DNA of 64,000 bases from assembly GCF_005491205.1 (NCBI RefSeq), contig NZ_CP028037.1, forward strand, positions 62,001-126,000, read 5' to 3'. Under the pieces are notes generated by a model that saw nothing but the letters and a program-made list of their open reading frames with translations, had not been told where the DNA came from and made no database searches. The position numbers and the translations under genes are program-made. This stretch comes from Nissabacter sp. SGAir0207 (GTDB lineage Bacteria > Pseudomonadota > Gammaproteobacteria > Enterobacterales > Enterobacteriaceae). Shown in pieces: positions 50,113 through 58,840 of this stretch (position 1 is the stretch's first letter; each line of letters opens with the position of its first letter).

Positions 50113-51564
50113 ATGAGCACACTTAACCTTGATGATGAACTGGTCAGCGCGCCGCCCTCGGCGCCGGTACGCTCCGCCAGCGACGTGGCGCGGCTGATCA
50201 ACACCCGCAGCGACAGCAACAGCTATGCCCGCATGATCGTCTTTCTGGCGCTGGGCGGCGTGTTCCTGGACGCCTATGACCTGACGACCCTCTCCTATGG
50301 CATTGATGACGTGGTGAGGGAGTTCAATTTGACGCCCACCCTGACCGGGCTGGTCACCTCCTCCATCATGCTGGGCACCATCATCGGCAACCTGATTGGC
50401 GGCTGGCTGACGGATCGCTATGGCCGTTACTCGGTGTTTATGGCCGATATGCTGTTCTTTGTGGTGTCGGCGATTGCCGCCGGGCTGGCACCGAATGTCT
50501 GGGTGCTGATTGGCGCGCGCTTCCTGATGGGCATCGGCGTCGGCATTGATCTGCCGGTGGCGATGGCCTATCTGGCGGAGTTCTCCAAATTCAGCGGCAA
50601 GGCCAACAAGGCGGCGCGGCTGGCTGCCTGGTGCCCGATGTGGTACGCCGCCTCCTCAGTCTGCTTCCTGATTATCTTTGGCCTCTACTTCCTGCTGCCG
50701 GAGCAGCACCTTGACTGGCTGTGGCGCGCCTCGCTGCTGTTTGGCGCGGTGCCAGCGCTGCTGATTATCGCGGTGCGCAGCAAATTCATGAACGAGTCGC
50801 CGCTGTGGGCCGCCAACCAAGGCGACCTGAAGGGGGCGGTGCGCATCCTGCGTGACGCCTACGGCATCCATGCCCATGAGGCGGAGCCGGATGGCCCCAG
50901 CGCGCCGCCTGCGCCGAAGCCCAGCTTCCGCGTGCTGTTCCAGAAACCCTACCGCGAGCGCACGATTGTCGCTGGCGTGATGAACGTCTGCATCTCCTTT
51001 GAGTACACCGCCATCGCCTTCTTCCTGCCCTCGATCCTGGCGCAGTTCCTTGGGGCGGGCGTGTTTGAAACCATCTCCGCCTCGCTCGGGCTGAACGTGC
51101 TGTTCGCCTTCACCGGCGGTTTGCTGGGAATGCGGCTGGCGTGGAAATACCCGTCGCGCCATGTGGCCATCGCGGGCTTTGCCCTCCAGTTCATCGCGCT
51201 GGTGGCGCTGGCGCTGATTGGCCACCCGCAGGCGGCGATTGGCATTGGCGTGGCCGTGCTGATGCTCGGCCTGTGGCTGTTTGCCGAGGGCTTTGGCCCC
51301 GGCGCGCAGCTGATGATCTACCCGGCGCTCTCCTATCCGACCTCCATCCGCGCCACCGGCGTGGGCTTCAGCCGCTCGCTCTCCGGCATCGGCAGCGCGC
51401 TGGCGTTGTTTGTCCTGCCGATTTTGCAGGCGTCCTTGGGCACCAACATGTTTTGGGTGGTGTCGCTGAGCGCCGTGATCCCAATTGTGTTCCTGCTGGC
51501 GGTGCGCCATGAGCCAACCCGCCACGACATTGATGACCATTCACCTGAAGGAGATACCCCATGA
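50113..51564 (+). CDS. MFS transporter (sugar-porter/aromatic acid type)
   Basis: A 483-residue major facilitator with 12 predicted helices. The motif LIGGWLTDRYGRYSVFM appears between TM2 and TM3, GIGVGIDLPVAMAYLAEFS in TM4-5, and RATGVGFSRSLSGIGSALALFVLPIL near the end. GAGG at 50103-50106 favours ATG 50113 over 50107. It overlaps the following flavoprotein gene by four bases, so it likely imports that enzyme's substrate. Confidence 0.87.
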   Translation: MSTLNLDDELVSAPPSAPVRSASDVARLINTRSDSNSYARMIVFLALGGVFLDAYDLTTLSYGIDDVVREFNLTPTLTGLVTSSIMLGTIIGNLIGGWLTDRYGRYSVFMADMLFFVVSAIAAGLAPNVWVLIGARFLMGIGVGIDLPVAMAYLAEFSKFSGKANKAARLAAWCPMWYAASSVCFLIIFGLYFLLPEQHLDWLWRASLLFGAVPALLIIAVRSKFMNESPLWAANQGDLKGAVRILRDAYGIHAHEAEPDGPSAPPAPKPSFRVLFQKPYRERTIVAGVMNVCISFEYTAIAFFLPSILAQFLGAGVFETISASLGLNVLFAFTGGLLGMRLAWKYPSRHVAIAGFALQFIALVALALIGHPQAAIGIGVAVLMLGLWLFAEGFGPGAQLMIYPALSYPTSIRATGVGFSRSLSGIGSALALFVLPILQASLGTNMFWVVSLSAVIPIVFLLAVRHEPTRHDIDDHSPEGDTP

Positions 51565-52778
51565 GCCAGCCCCTGCTCTCTACCGGCGCCGATGAGGCGC
51601 AACTGGCGGCGCGCTTCCGCCCGCTCTTTGCCCGCATCGCCGAGGGCGCGCGTGACCGCGAGCGCAGCCGCACGCTGCCCCATGAGCCGATCCAGTGGCT
51701 GAAGGCGGCAGGTTTTGGCACGCTGCGCATCCCGCGTGAGAAGGGGGGCTTCGGTGCTTCCCTGCCACAACTGTTCGCCCTGCTGACCGAGCTGGCGGAG
51801 GCCGACTCCAACCTGCCGCAGGCGCTGCGCGCCCACTTCGCTTTTGTGGAGGATCGCCTTAACCAGCCCGACAGCCCGGCGCGTGACCGCTGGTTCCAGC
51901 GCTTTCTGGACGGGGAGCTGGTGGGCAGCGGCTGGACGGAGATTGGTAACGTCAAGCTTGGCGAGGTCAATACCAAAGTGACGCCGCAGGCCCACGGCTG
52001 GCGGCTGGAGGGGGAGAAGTTCTACAGCACCGGCACCCTGTTTGCCGACTGGATCGACGTATTCGCGCAGCGCAGCGACACCGGTGACGATGTGATCGCG
52101 CTGGTCAGTACCCACCAGCCGGGCGTGGTGCGCGAGGATGACTGGGATGGCTTCGGCCAGCGCCTGACCGGCAGCGGCACCACCCGTTTCAGCGCCGCAC
52201 AGGTGGAGCTGGAGCACGTCTATGACTTTGCCAGCCGCTTCCGTTACCAGACCGCCTTCTACCAGCATGTGCTGCTGGCGACGCTGGCTGGCATTGGCCG
52301 GGCCGTGCTGCGTGATGCCCGCGAGGGGGTGCGCGATCGCCGCCGCGTCTATAGCCACGGCAACGCCAGCCAGGTACGGCAGGATCCACAGGTGTTGCAG
52401 GTGGTGGGGCAGATTGCCGCCTGGGCCTGGGCCACCGAGGCCAGCGTGCAGCAGGCGGCCCACGCGCTGCAACGTGCCTACGAGGCGCACGCCGCCACGG
52501 ATGAGGCGCGGTTGCAGGCGCTGAATGTCACGGCGGAGATTGATGCCGACCGGGCGCAGGTGATCGCCAGCGAGCTGGTGCCGCGCGCCGCTACGGAGCT
52601 GTTCAATGCACTCGGCGCGTCCGACACCCGGCTCAGCAAGGCGCTCGATCGCCACTGGCGCAACGCCCGCACCGTGGCGTCACACAATCCGGTGATCTAC
52701 AAGGCGCGCGCCGTGGGGGAGTGGGAGGTCAACGGCAAAACGCCGATCTTCGTCTGGCAGATCGGCAACGGGGAGTAG
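51561..52778 (+). CDS. DszC/SfnB-like acyl-CoA dehydrogenase-fold monooxygenase
   Basis: A 405-residue flavoprotein with acyl-CoA dehydrogenase fold. It has WLKAAGFGTLRIPREKGGFGASLPQLFALLTELAEADSNLPQALRAHFAFVE, GSGWTEIGNVKLGEVNTKV and GWRLEGEKFYSTGTLFADW, typical of the DszC/SfnB group. That group uses reduced flavin and oxygen on sulfur (or amine) substrates instead of dehydrogenating acyl-CoA. Coupled to the upstream MFS gene. It fits a sulfur-scavenging role beside the LLM enzymes. Confidence 0.86.
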   Translation: MSQPLLSTGADEAQLAARFRPLFARIAEGARDRERSRTLPHEPIQWLKAAGFGTLRIPREKGGFGASLPQLFALLTELAEADSNLPQALRAHFAFVEDRLNQPDSPARDRWFQRFLDGELVGSGWTEIGNVKLGEVNTKVTPQAHGWRLEGEKFYSTGTLFADWIDVFAQRSDTGDDVIALVSTHQPGVVREDDWDGFGQRLTGSGTTRFSAAQVELEHVYDFASRFRYQTAFYQHVLLATLAGIGRAVLRDAREGVRDRRRVYSHGNASQVRQDPQVLQVVGQIAAWAWATEASVQQAAHALQRAYEAHAATDEARLQALNVTAEIDADRAQVIASELVPRAATELFNALGASDTRLSKALDRHWRNARTVASHNPVIYKARAVGEWEVNGKTPIFVWQIGNGE

Positions 52779-52807
52779 GGGGAGGGGCGGCGCGGCCGCC
52801 CGGTGGG

Positions 52808-53779
52808 TTACTGCTTCAGCGCGGCGTCCTGCGACCAGGTGGCGCTGCGCACCTCCACTTTCACCGGCAGCAGGCCGATGCGGGTAAAGGTATCCGCCAG
52901 CGCCTGCTGTTCGGTGAAGACCTCTCGGCTCATGCGCTGCGCGCCAAACGGCATCCGTGACAGCGCGCGCGCCCAGATCGGCTGCTCCAGCCCGGTGGAC
53001 TGCGACAGGATTTTCGCCGCCTCATCCGGGTGGCCGTTGGCCCAGTCGCTCAGGGTGGAGAGTTCATCAATCACCTGCTGCGCCACCTGCGGATGGCCAT
53101 CGGCAAATTTGCGGCTGGCAAGGTAGAAGGTGTAGTGCGGCACCAGCCCCTCGGCGTCCTGCACCTTGCGGGCGTTGGCGTGGGCCTCCACCTCGGCGTA
53201 GAACGGATCCCAAATCACCCAGGCATCCACCGCCCCGCGCTGGAAGGCGGCGCGTGCGTCGCTCGGCGGCAGGTAGACCGGGGTAATGTCTTTGTAGGTC
53301 AATCCGGCCTTCTCCAGCGCGCTCACCAGCAGGTAGTTGACGTCAGAGCCTTTGTTCAGCGCCACGCGCTTGCCCTTCAGGTCAGCAACGCTGTGGATCG
53401 GCGAGTTCTCTGGCACCACAATCGCCTCGGTTTTGGGGTTGGCCGGGGAGTGGGCCAGATAGACCAGATCGGCCTGTGCCGCCTGCGCAAAGGTAGGCGG
53501 GGCGTCGCCGGTGGCCGCCAAATCAATGCTGCCGACGTTCAGCCCCTCCAGCATCTGCGGCCCGGCCGGGAACTCCACCCAGCGCACCTTGATCCCCTGT
53601 TTTTTAAACTGCTCGTCCAGCGTGCCGCGGTACTTCAACAGCGCAAAGATATTCGCCTTCTGGTAACCAATATTCACCACCTCGGGCTTCTCTGCCGCCC
53701 AGCTTGCGGAGGAGACGGCCAGCAGGGCGCTGGTGAGGGCGGTGGCGGCGAGGGTGCGGCCAAATGGCGTTTTCATCAT
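52808..53779 (-). CDS. ssuA: Aliphatic sulfonate-binding periplasmic protein
   Basis: A 323-residue ABC substrate-binding protein with signal peptide (MMKTPFGRTLAATALTSALLAVSSASWA). The family core is VNIGYQKANIFALLKYRGTLDEQF, WVEFPAGPQMLEGLN, GKRVALNKGSDVNYLLVSAL and VDAWVIWDPFYAEVEA. It is transcribed alone, with no ssuBC permease or ATPase nearby. Its mature domain strongly resembles the C-terminal domain of the sigma-54 activator at 40996-42891. AAGGGATAA precedes the double ATG. Confidence 0.93.
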   Translation of the reverse strand: MMKTPFGRTLAATALTSALLAVSSASWAAEKPEVVNIGYQKANIFALLKYRGTLDEQFKKQGIKVRWVEFPAGPQMLEGLNVGSIDLAATGDAPPTFAQAAQADLVYLAHSPANPKTEAIVVPENSPIHSVADLKGKRVALNKGSDVNYLLVSALEKAGLTYKDITPVYLPPSDARAAFQRGAVDAWVIWDPFYAEVEAHANARKVQDAEGLVPHYTFYLASRKFADGHPQVAQQVIDELSTLSDWANGHPDEAAKILSQSTGLEQPIWARALSRMPFGAQRMSREVFTEQQALADTFTRIGLLPVKVEVRSATWSQDAALKQ

Positions 53780-54076
53780 TCTGTTATCCCTTAGTGAAAG
53801 TGACCGTGCCAAGCAGAAAGGCGCTCACGGAATGCCCCTATCCTGACCAGCCATGACAGAATTGAAAACGGTTTTATCGGCATATTATATGCCTAATTAC
53901 TAAATGCTTTTTTTCGATTTGGTTAGAAACGGCGCGGCAATGGACGCCTTTTTAACCTGCGCTGCGCAAGGCGTGTTCTGACGCCCTACCCACTGAAAAC
54001 ATAAAAATAATTCCATTTTTGTGGATTACGTCCCAAAATATTTCTTTTCCCTGAAGAGAGGCGCCCCACTTTTATC

Positions 54077-55267
54077 ATGACTGATCACGTTTTGGACATC
54101 CCGCAAACCTCGCGCCGCACCCAGTGGCTGCGGGTGCTGCTGTTGAGCATCAGCGCCTTCATCTTCAATACCACGGAGTTCGTGCCGGTTGGCCTGCTGA
54201 CGGACATTGCGCAGACCTACGCGATTGATGCCGCCCACGCTGGCTGGATGCTGACCATCTACGCTTGGGTGGTGGCGCTGATGTCACTGCCACTGATGCT
54301 GCTGACCAGCAAGGTGGAGCGCAAGCAGTTGCTGCTCTGGACGTTCGTGGTGTTTATCCTGAGCCATGTGCTATCGGTGGTCGCCTGGAACTTCTGGGTG
54401 CTGGTGGCCGGGCGCATCGGCATTGCGCTGGCGCACGCCATTTTCTGGTCGATCAGCGCCTCAATTGCCATCCGCGTTGCGCCGATGGGCAAACAGACCC
54501 AGGCGCTGAGTATGCTGGCGACCGGCACGGCGCTGGCGATGGTGCTCGGCCTGCCGCTCGGGCGGATCATCGGCCAGTTGCTGGGCTGGCGCATGACCTT
54601 CGTGGTGATTGGCGTGTCGGCCATCGTGGTGCTGGTGATGCTGTTCAAGCTGCTGCCGTCACTGGCGAGTGAACACCACGCCTCGCTGAAGAGCCTGCCA
54701 GCGCTGCTGCGCCAGCCGATGCTGCTCAGCCTCTACCTGTTCACCGCGCTGGTGTTTACCGCACACTACACCGCTTACAGCTACATTGAGCCGTTCATCA
54801 AGAACATTGGTTTGATGGGCGATGGCTTCACCACGCTCCTGCTGCTGGTGTTTGGCGGGGCAGGGATCATCGGCAGCCTGCTGTTTGGCTTTATGGGCGA
54901 GCGCTTCGCCACCACGCTGCTGCTCACCTCCATCGCGCTGATTACGCTGTCGATGTTCCTGCTCGGCTATGTGGCGACCAATGCGATGGAGCTGCTGATC
55001 CTCAGCCTGTTCTGGGGCATGGCGATCATGATGGTCAACCTCTCCTTCCAGGTGAAGGTGCTGGCGACTGACCCCAATTCGCCAGACATCATCATGTCGA
55101 TCTACTCCTCGATTGTGAACCTGGGGATTGGGCTGGGGGCGCTGCTCGGCAACCAGATTATCCTGCGTACCTCACTGGGCAACATCGGCACCAGCGGCGC
55201 GGCCATCGGCCTGTTGACCTTCATCGGGTTGAGCCTCTACCTGCGCCAGCGTACCCGCCGGCGCTAA
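54077..55267 (+). CDS. sotB: Sugar efflux transporter SotB
   Basis: A 396-residue MFS exporter of arabinose and related sugars. It has the SotB/YdeA features [35 protein letters not shown] and [45 protein letters not shown]. It is monocistronic, with AAGAGAGGCG upstream. Confidence 0.92.
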   Translation: MTDHVLDIPQTSRRTQWLRVLLLSISAFIFNTTEFVPVGLLTDIAQTYAIDAAHAGWMLTIYAWVVALMSLPLMLLTSKVERKQLLLWTFVVFILSHVLSVVAWNFWVLVAGRIGIALAHAIFWSISASIAIRVAPMGKQTQALSMLATGTALAMVLGLPLGRIIGQLLGWRMTFVVIGVSAIVVLVMLFKLLPSLASEHHASLKSLPALLRQPMLLSLYLFTALVFTAHYTAYSYIEPFIKNIGLMGDGFTTLLLLVFGGAGIIGSLLFGFMGERFATTLLLTSIALITLSMFLLGYVATNAMELLILSLFWGMAIMMVNLSFQVKVLATDPNSPDIIMSIYSSIVNLGIGLGALLGNQIILRTSLGNIGTSGAAIGLLTFIGLSLYLRQRTRRR

Positions 55268-55275
55268 CCGCCACT

Positions 55276-55297
55276 GCGCCGGGGGCTGCCCCGGCGC
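55276..55297. terminator. Hairpin between sotB and the hypothetical gene
   Basis: GCGCCGGGG pairs with CCCCGGCGC around a 4-base loop. It has no T run in either direction. It sits between the convergent genes. Confidence 0.5.
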
Positions 55298-55915
55298 TTA
55301 CTCTGCTGCCACGATGCGCAGCGCCTGCACCACGATACGTTTGGGGCGGCCACGCCACTCAAACACCTCATCAATCACCGGGTAACGTTCAGGCTCCACC
55401 ACCCACGTCTCCCCTAGCAAGCCCAGCGCCTCCTCCCCCAGCAGCTGTGCCTCCACGTTGGCAAAGAACTGCTCCGGCTGCGGCGTTTTCTTATATTTGT
55501 CATCGGACGTCCACGTCAGGAACACCCACCCCTCCAGCGCCACGCCCGCACCCCGGTATTTTGCCATCTTCATGGTGAGCGATTTCAGCCAATTCTTTGG
55601 CGGGTTCTGGTTGGGGTAGGCCACCTTGGCCTCTATATGCGTCAGCAACTGGTGCTGGAATGCACCCTCATCCTGCGACAGATCGCGGTAGAGGCTCAGG
55701 TCGCGTTTGTCATCCTCGTTATAGAGGAAGTAGCGCCCATCCCCCAACGCGGGGAAATGCGCATGCCCCAGATCAAAATTGAAGATGTGGCAGATCTCGG
55801 TGCAGAGCCACAGCTCGCATGAGGCAAAGTTGAAACGTCGGGCATAACGCCCAGGTTGCGCGCCGATATGGCGGCAGATTTCAGGTAACAGCACAGGCTT
55901 ATCCTTTTCTGGCAA
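55298..55915 (-). CDS. Hypothetical protein
   Basis: A 205-residue soluble protein. It has no signal or membrane segment, and is rich in aromatic residues (SCELWLCTEICHIFNFDLGHAHFPALGDGRYFLYNEDDKRD). A central HIEAKVAYPNQNPPKNW segment is notable. I do not recognise the family. The gene is convergent with sotB and lies near the phd-doc module. Confidence 0.65.
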   Translation of the reverse strand: MPEKDKPVLLPEICRHIGAQPGRYARRFNFASCELWLCTEICHIFNFDLGHAHFPALGDGRYFLYNEDDKRDLSLYRDLSQDEGAFQHQLLTHIEAKVAYPNQNPPKNWLKSLTMKMAKYRGAGVALEGWVFLTWTSDDKYKKTPQPEQFFANVEAQLLGEEALGLLGETWVVEPERYPVIDEVFEWRGRPKRIVVQALRIVAAE

Positions 55916-56010
55916 GGCACCCCCGGCGACCGGAAGTGCATGATGTCAGGGGGTTATCGGATAAGTGGGGGAGAACTTGAGACGACAACGTAATAAATCG
56001 GGTGGTCTGG

Positions 56011-56403
56011 TTATGAACGCTCAATAATTTGCTGAAGCTGTACCCTAACTTGTTCTAGAGACAAAGATCCCGCAGCGGTAGAGACGGTCAATTCAACCAA
56101 TTTGTCATTGTCAGTCAGGCGTGTATCAATGCCATTACGTTTCAAAAAGATCAAAGTAATGGCCAGTGCGGTACGCTTATTTGCATCTGTGAATACATGC
56201 CCGCGGGAAATAGAAAAGAGATAACTTGCCGCCAACATGAAAATATCTTTTTCGCCCATATAGTCATAAAGATTTATGACCCGCGATACCACTGCGTCAA
56301 CCCGTCCCCGGTCTGCCAAGCCTTGCACACCGGGTGTACGGTTGAGGATATAGTCATGAATGGTTATCACTTCATTGCTAGTAATAAAAAGAGGTGTGTT
56401 CAT
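56011..56403 (-). CDS. doc: Doc-type Fic toxin
   Basis: A 130-residue 'death on curing' toxin. The Fic/Doc motif is HVFTDANKR (H69 to R77), followed by TALAITLIFLKRNG. Doc kinases phosphorylate EF-Tu to stop translation. The gene overlaps phd by four bases and has a lower GC content than neighbouring genes, as is common for transferred toxin-antitoxin modules. Confidence 0.93.
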   Translation of the reverse strand: MNTPLFITSNEVITIHDYILNRTPGVQGLADRGRVDAVVSRVINLYDYMGEKDIFMLAASYLFSISRGHVFTDANKRTALAITLIFLKRNGIDTRLTDNDKLVELTVSTAAGSLSLEQVRVQLQQIIERS

Positions 56404-56621
56404 CGATCGGCAAGTGCCTTAATGGCATCACCATGTATAGACATCATCTCTTCAAATTCACGCTCTAATTTATGTTTCATAAATGCCCGGTATTCTTGAG
56501 CATTTACAACATACGCAGACTCCTTACCTCGCCTGATAATCTCAACTTGTTCGCCAGCAGCAACGTCATTGAGTATTTCCGCAAGGTTTTGGCGCGCGTC
56601 GGTATAACTCATCTCTTTCAT
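56400..56621 (-). CDS. phd: Phd/YefM-family antitoxin
   Basis: A 73-residue antitoxin. The N-terminal DNA-binding part is MKEMSYTDARQNLAEILNDVAAGEQVEIIRRGKESAYVV. The C-terminal tail (EREFEEMMSIHGDAIKALADR) would neutralise Doc. The frame continues upstream to 56735, but that stretch runs across the operator and the end of the next gene, so ATG 56621 is chosen. Confidence 0.92.
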   Translation of the reverse strand: MKEMSYTDARQNLAEILNDVAAGEQVEIIRRGKESAYVVNAQEYRAFMKHKLEREFEEMMSIHGDAIKALADR

Positions 56622-56656
56622 GATATTTGCCCGTAAGGAAATGGTGATGCCACAAT

Positions 56657-56685
56657 ACACCTGTACAGGTAACATGTACAGGTGT
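56657..56685 (-). promoter_or_regulatory. Candidate Phd operator, inverted repeat
   Basis: ACACCTGTACA (56657-56667) and TGTACAGGTGT (56675-56685) are perfect 11-base inverted arms with a 7-base spacer. The left arm also starts a 12-base palindrome ACCTGTACAGGT. It lies 36 bases before phd, where Phd-Doc autorepression would be expected. Confidence 0.75.
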
Positions 56686-56697
56686 GTTGGTGAAAGC

Positions 56698-57153
56698 TTA
56701 CAGCCGCCGCAGCATCCGGGCCGGGTTGCCGGCATAGATGCCTCTCTCGGTGATCGATTTGGTCACTACGCTGCCTGCGCCAATCACCGCGCCGTCGCAG
56801 ATGGTGACCGCCAGCAGGGTGGAGCCGCTGCCGATCGAGACATCATTGCCAATCACCGTGCGCCCCCAGCTGGCGGGGTCAGGGTTGGGTGCGCCGTCGC
56901 GGAACAGGTCGTTGGCGAAGGTGACGTTATGGCCGATGAAGCAGCGCTCGCCAATGGTAACAAATTCGCAGATAAAGCAGTGGGACTGGATTTTGCTGGC
57001 GTGGCCGATGGTGCTGTTCTTCTGGATCTCCACGAAGGGGCCGATGAAGACCCCATCGCCCAGGGTGCAGCCGTAAAGGTTGACCGGTTCGTAGATCACC
57101 ACATCCTTGCCGAGGGTGACGTCCTGAATACCGACGCTGCGTCGCGCTACCAT
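56698..57153 (-). CDS. Left-handed beta-helix acyltransferase
   Basis: A 151-residue hexapeptide-repeat transferase. Repeats run through most of the protein (VNLYGCTLGDGVFIGPFVEIQKNSTIGHASKIQSHCFICEFVTIGERCFIGHNVTFANDLF). A C-terminal GAVIGAGSVVTKSI is followed by GIYAGNPARML. This is the WbbJ/sugar O- or N-acetyltransferase type. The substrate is probably a nucleotide sugar or polysaccharide residue. No polysaccharide genes are adjacent, so the role is open. Confidence 0.88.
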   Translation of the reverse strand: MVARRSVGIQDVTLGKDVVIYEPVNLYGCTLGDGVFIGPFVEIQKNSTIGHASKIQSHCFICEFVTIGERCFIGHNVTFANDLFRDGAPNPDPASWGRTVIGNDVSIGSGSTLLAVTICDGAVIGAGSVVTKSITERGIYAGNPARMLRRL

Positions 57154-57216
57154 GTGCTTCTCCTTGTCAGTGAAGGCCCGATGATAAACCTAAACGCCTG
57201 AGGTGGAAAACCGCAT

Positions 57217-57240
57217 AAAAAAGCGGCCCGCAGGCCGCTT
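57217..57240 (-). terminator. Terminator of the MFS exporter gene
   Basis: AAGCGGCC-CGCA-GGCCGCTT with an A run at 57217-57222, giving a U run on the minus strand. Confidence 0.88.
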
Positions 57241-57247
57241 GGAGATG

Positions 57248-58462
57248 TTACGCCTCTGGCGCCACCGGCTCGCCACGGTAGCGGGCGGCACGCTCATTGA
57301 GCAGGGAGAAGGCAAAGATCACCAGCCCCAGCAGCGGTAGGATGGCCCCATAGGTGGCGGTGTAGGTCACCGGGTAGCCATGCTCCACCACATAGGCACC
57401 GAGGCTGGCGCCCAGCGCGTTGGCGATGTTGAAGGCGGAGTGGTTAAGGGTCGCTGCCAGCGTCTGCGCCTTGCCAGCCACCTGCATCAGCCGCACCTGC
57501 AACGGCGCGCAGAGCGCCAGGTTGGTGCCGATCAGGAAGCTACCAACGATGGCACCCAGCAGGCTCGGTGCCAGCAGCGGGAAGAGCAGCAGCACCGCGA
57601 TGCTCCATACCAGCACAAAGAAGATGGCGGGCATGATCTTCCGGTCAGCCGCCCAGCCGCCCGCCAAATTGCCAGCCACCATGCCAAGGCCGAAGGCGAA
57701 CAGGATCACCGGCAGCCAGCTATGGGAGAGGTGCACCGCGTAGGTCACCACCGGCGAAATGTAACTGATCACCGAGAACATGCCGCCAAAGCCAATCGCC
57801 GCGATACCCAGCGTCAGCCAGATGCGCATATTCATCAACGCCTTGATCTCCTTCAGCGGCGAACTGACCGCCTCGTCGCCCCGTTTCGGGAAGATCACGG
57901 CGATCAGCAGCACGTCCAGCAGCGCCAGCAGGGCCACTACGCCGAATGCCCAGCGCCAGTTGATGTACTCGCCCAGCAGCGTCGCCAATGGGTTGCCGAG
58001 CAGCGAGGCCAACGTCAGGCCAAGGATCACCCGGCCTACCGCCTTGCCACGGTGGTCAGGCGACACCAGCGCCGCGGCGGCCAGCGCGGCCACGCCAAGG
58101 AACGCGCCGTGCGGCAGGCCGCTGACAAAGCGCGCCAGTACCAGCGCATGGTAGCTGTTCGCCAGTACGCTACCGAGGTTGCCGACGAAAAACAGTGCCA
58201 TAAACAGCATCAGCTGGCGTTTGCGCGGCAGGTGGGCGGTGAGCAGGGAGAAGAGCGGCGCGCCGATCACCACGCCCAGCGCGTAGGCGCTGATGAACTG
58301 GCTGCCCTGCGCCAGGGTGACAGAGAGGGAGTGGCAGACCTCGGACAGCAGTCCCATGATTGAGAACTCGCTCATGCCGATGGCAAAGCTGCCCAACGCC
58401 AGGGCGAAAATCGCCCAAGCGGCCGACGGCGCGGGGGCCGGGGTGTGACTGGTATTTTCCAT
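57248..58462 (-). CDS. MFS drug/sugar exporter (DHA1, YdhP/AraJ-like)
   Basis: A 404-residue exporter with 12 predicted helices. It has AAWAIFALALGSFAIGMSEFSIMGLLSEVCHSLSVTLAQGSQFISAYALGVVIGAPLF at the start and LARFVSGLPHGAFLGVAALAAAALV, typical of DHA1-type arabinose/drug exporters. Substrate not determined. Confidence 0.88.
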   Translation of the reverse strand: MENTSHTPAPAPSAAWAIFALALGSFAIGMSEFSIMGLLSEVCHSLSVTLAQGSQFISAYALGVVIGAPLFSLLTAHLPRKRQLMLFMALFFVGNLGSVLANSYHALVLARFVSGLPHGAFLGVAALAAAALVSPDHRGKAVGRVILGLTLASLLGNPLATLLGEYINWRWAFGVVALLALLDVLLIAVIFPKRGDEAVSSPLKEIKALMNMRIWLTLGIAAIGFGGMFSVISYISPVVTYAVHLSHSWLPVILFAFGLGMVAGNLAGGWAADRKIMPAIFFVLVWSIAVLLLFPLLAPSLLGAIVGSFLIGTNLALCAPLQVRLMQVAGKAQTLAATLNHSAFNIANALGASLGAYVVEHGYPVTYTATYGAILPLLGLVIFAFSLLNERAARYRGEPVAPEA

Positions 58463-58840
58463 GATGCTAATTGCTTACTGTAAAAATGAGAGAAAGGAAC
58501 TGCGCGTGCCGGCATGTCGCGTTGTTATTGTCATGCCAGTAGGGGGGTGCCCCTGCTGTCGCCGTTGATGATTCCATTAAGGAGCCGGGCAGTGTAGTCG
58601 TGCCATCCGGGAGCGGCAAGCATTGATTGCCCAAATAGGTTTGTCACTTAAGTCACGTAATGTGATGATTAAGCCTCAGCCCACGAGTGACGCGTGAAGG
58701 GTATGCAAACCGAAAAATAATCTCTATTTTGGATGGTTGAGACTGGCTGCAACGGTGTGAACCTGCGCCCTTGGCCTGACAGCATGGCTTCAAGTGAGAG
58801 GTTGGTGCGCAAAGCGCCAGCATGATGTAAGGAGAGGACG
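58463..58840. other. Divergent intergenic region, MFS exporter versus GNAT gene
   Basis: 378 bases with no supported gene. It should contain both promoters. No repeat, operator or RNA structure I can name is present. Confidence 0.5.

Noticed and set aside
53795..53811. A TGGCACG sequence on the minus strand upstream of ssuA resembling a sigma-54 -24 element
   Set aside because: The -12 GC element is missing at the required spacing, and the predicted start would fall almost on the ATG.
58565..58584. TTGATGATTCCATTAA resembling the putative LacI operator
   Set aside because: The half-site spacing is two bases shorter and the symmetry is poor, so it is unlikely to be bound by the same protein.
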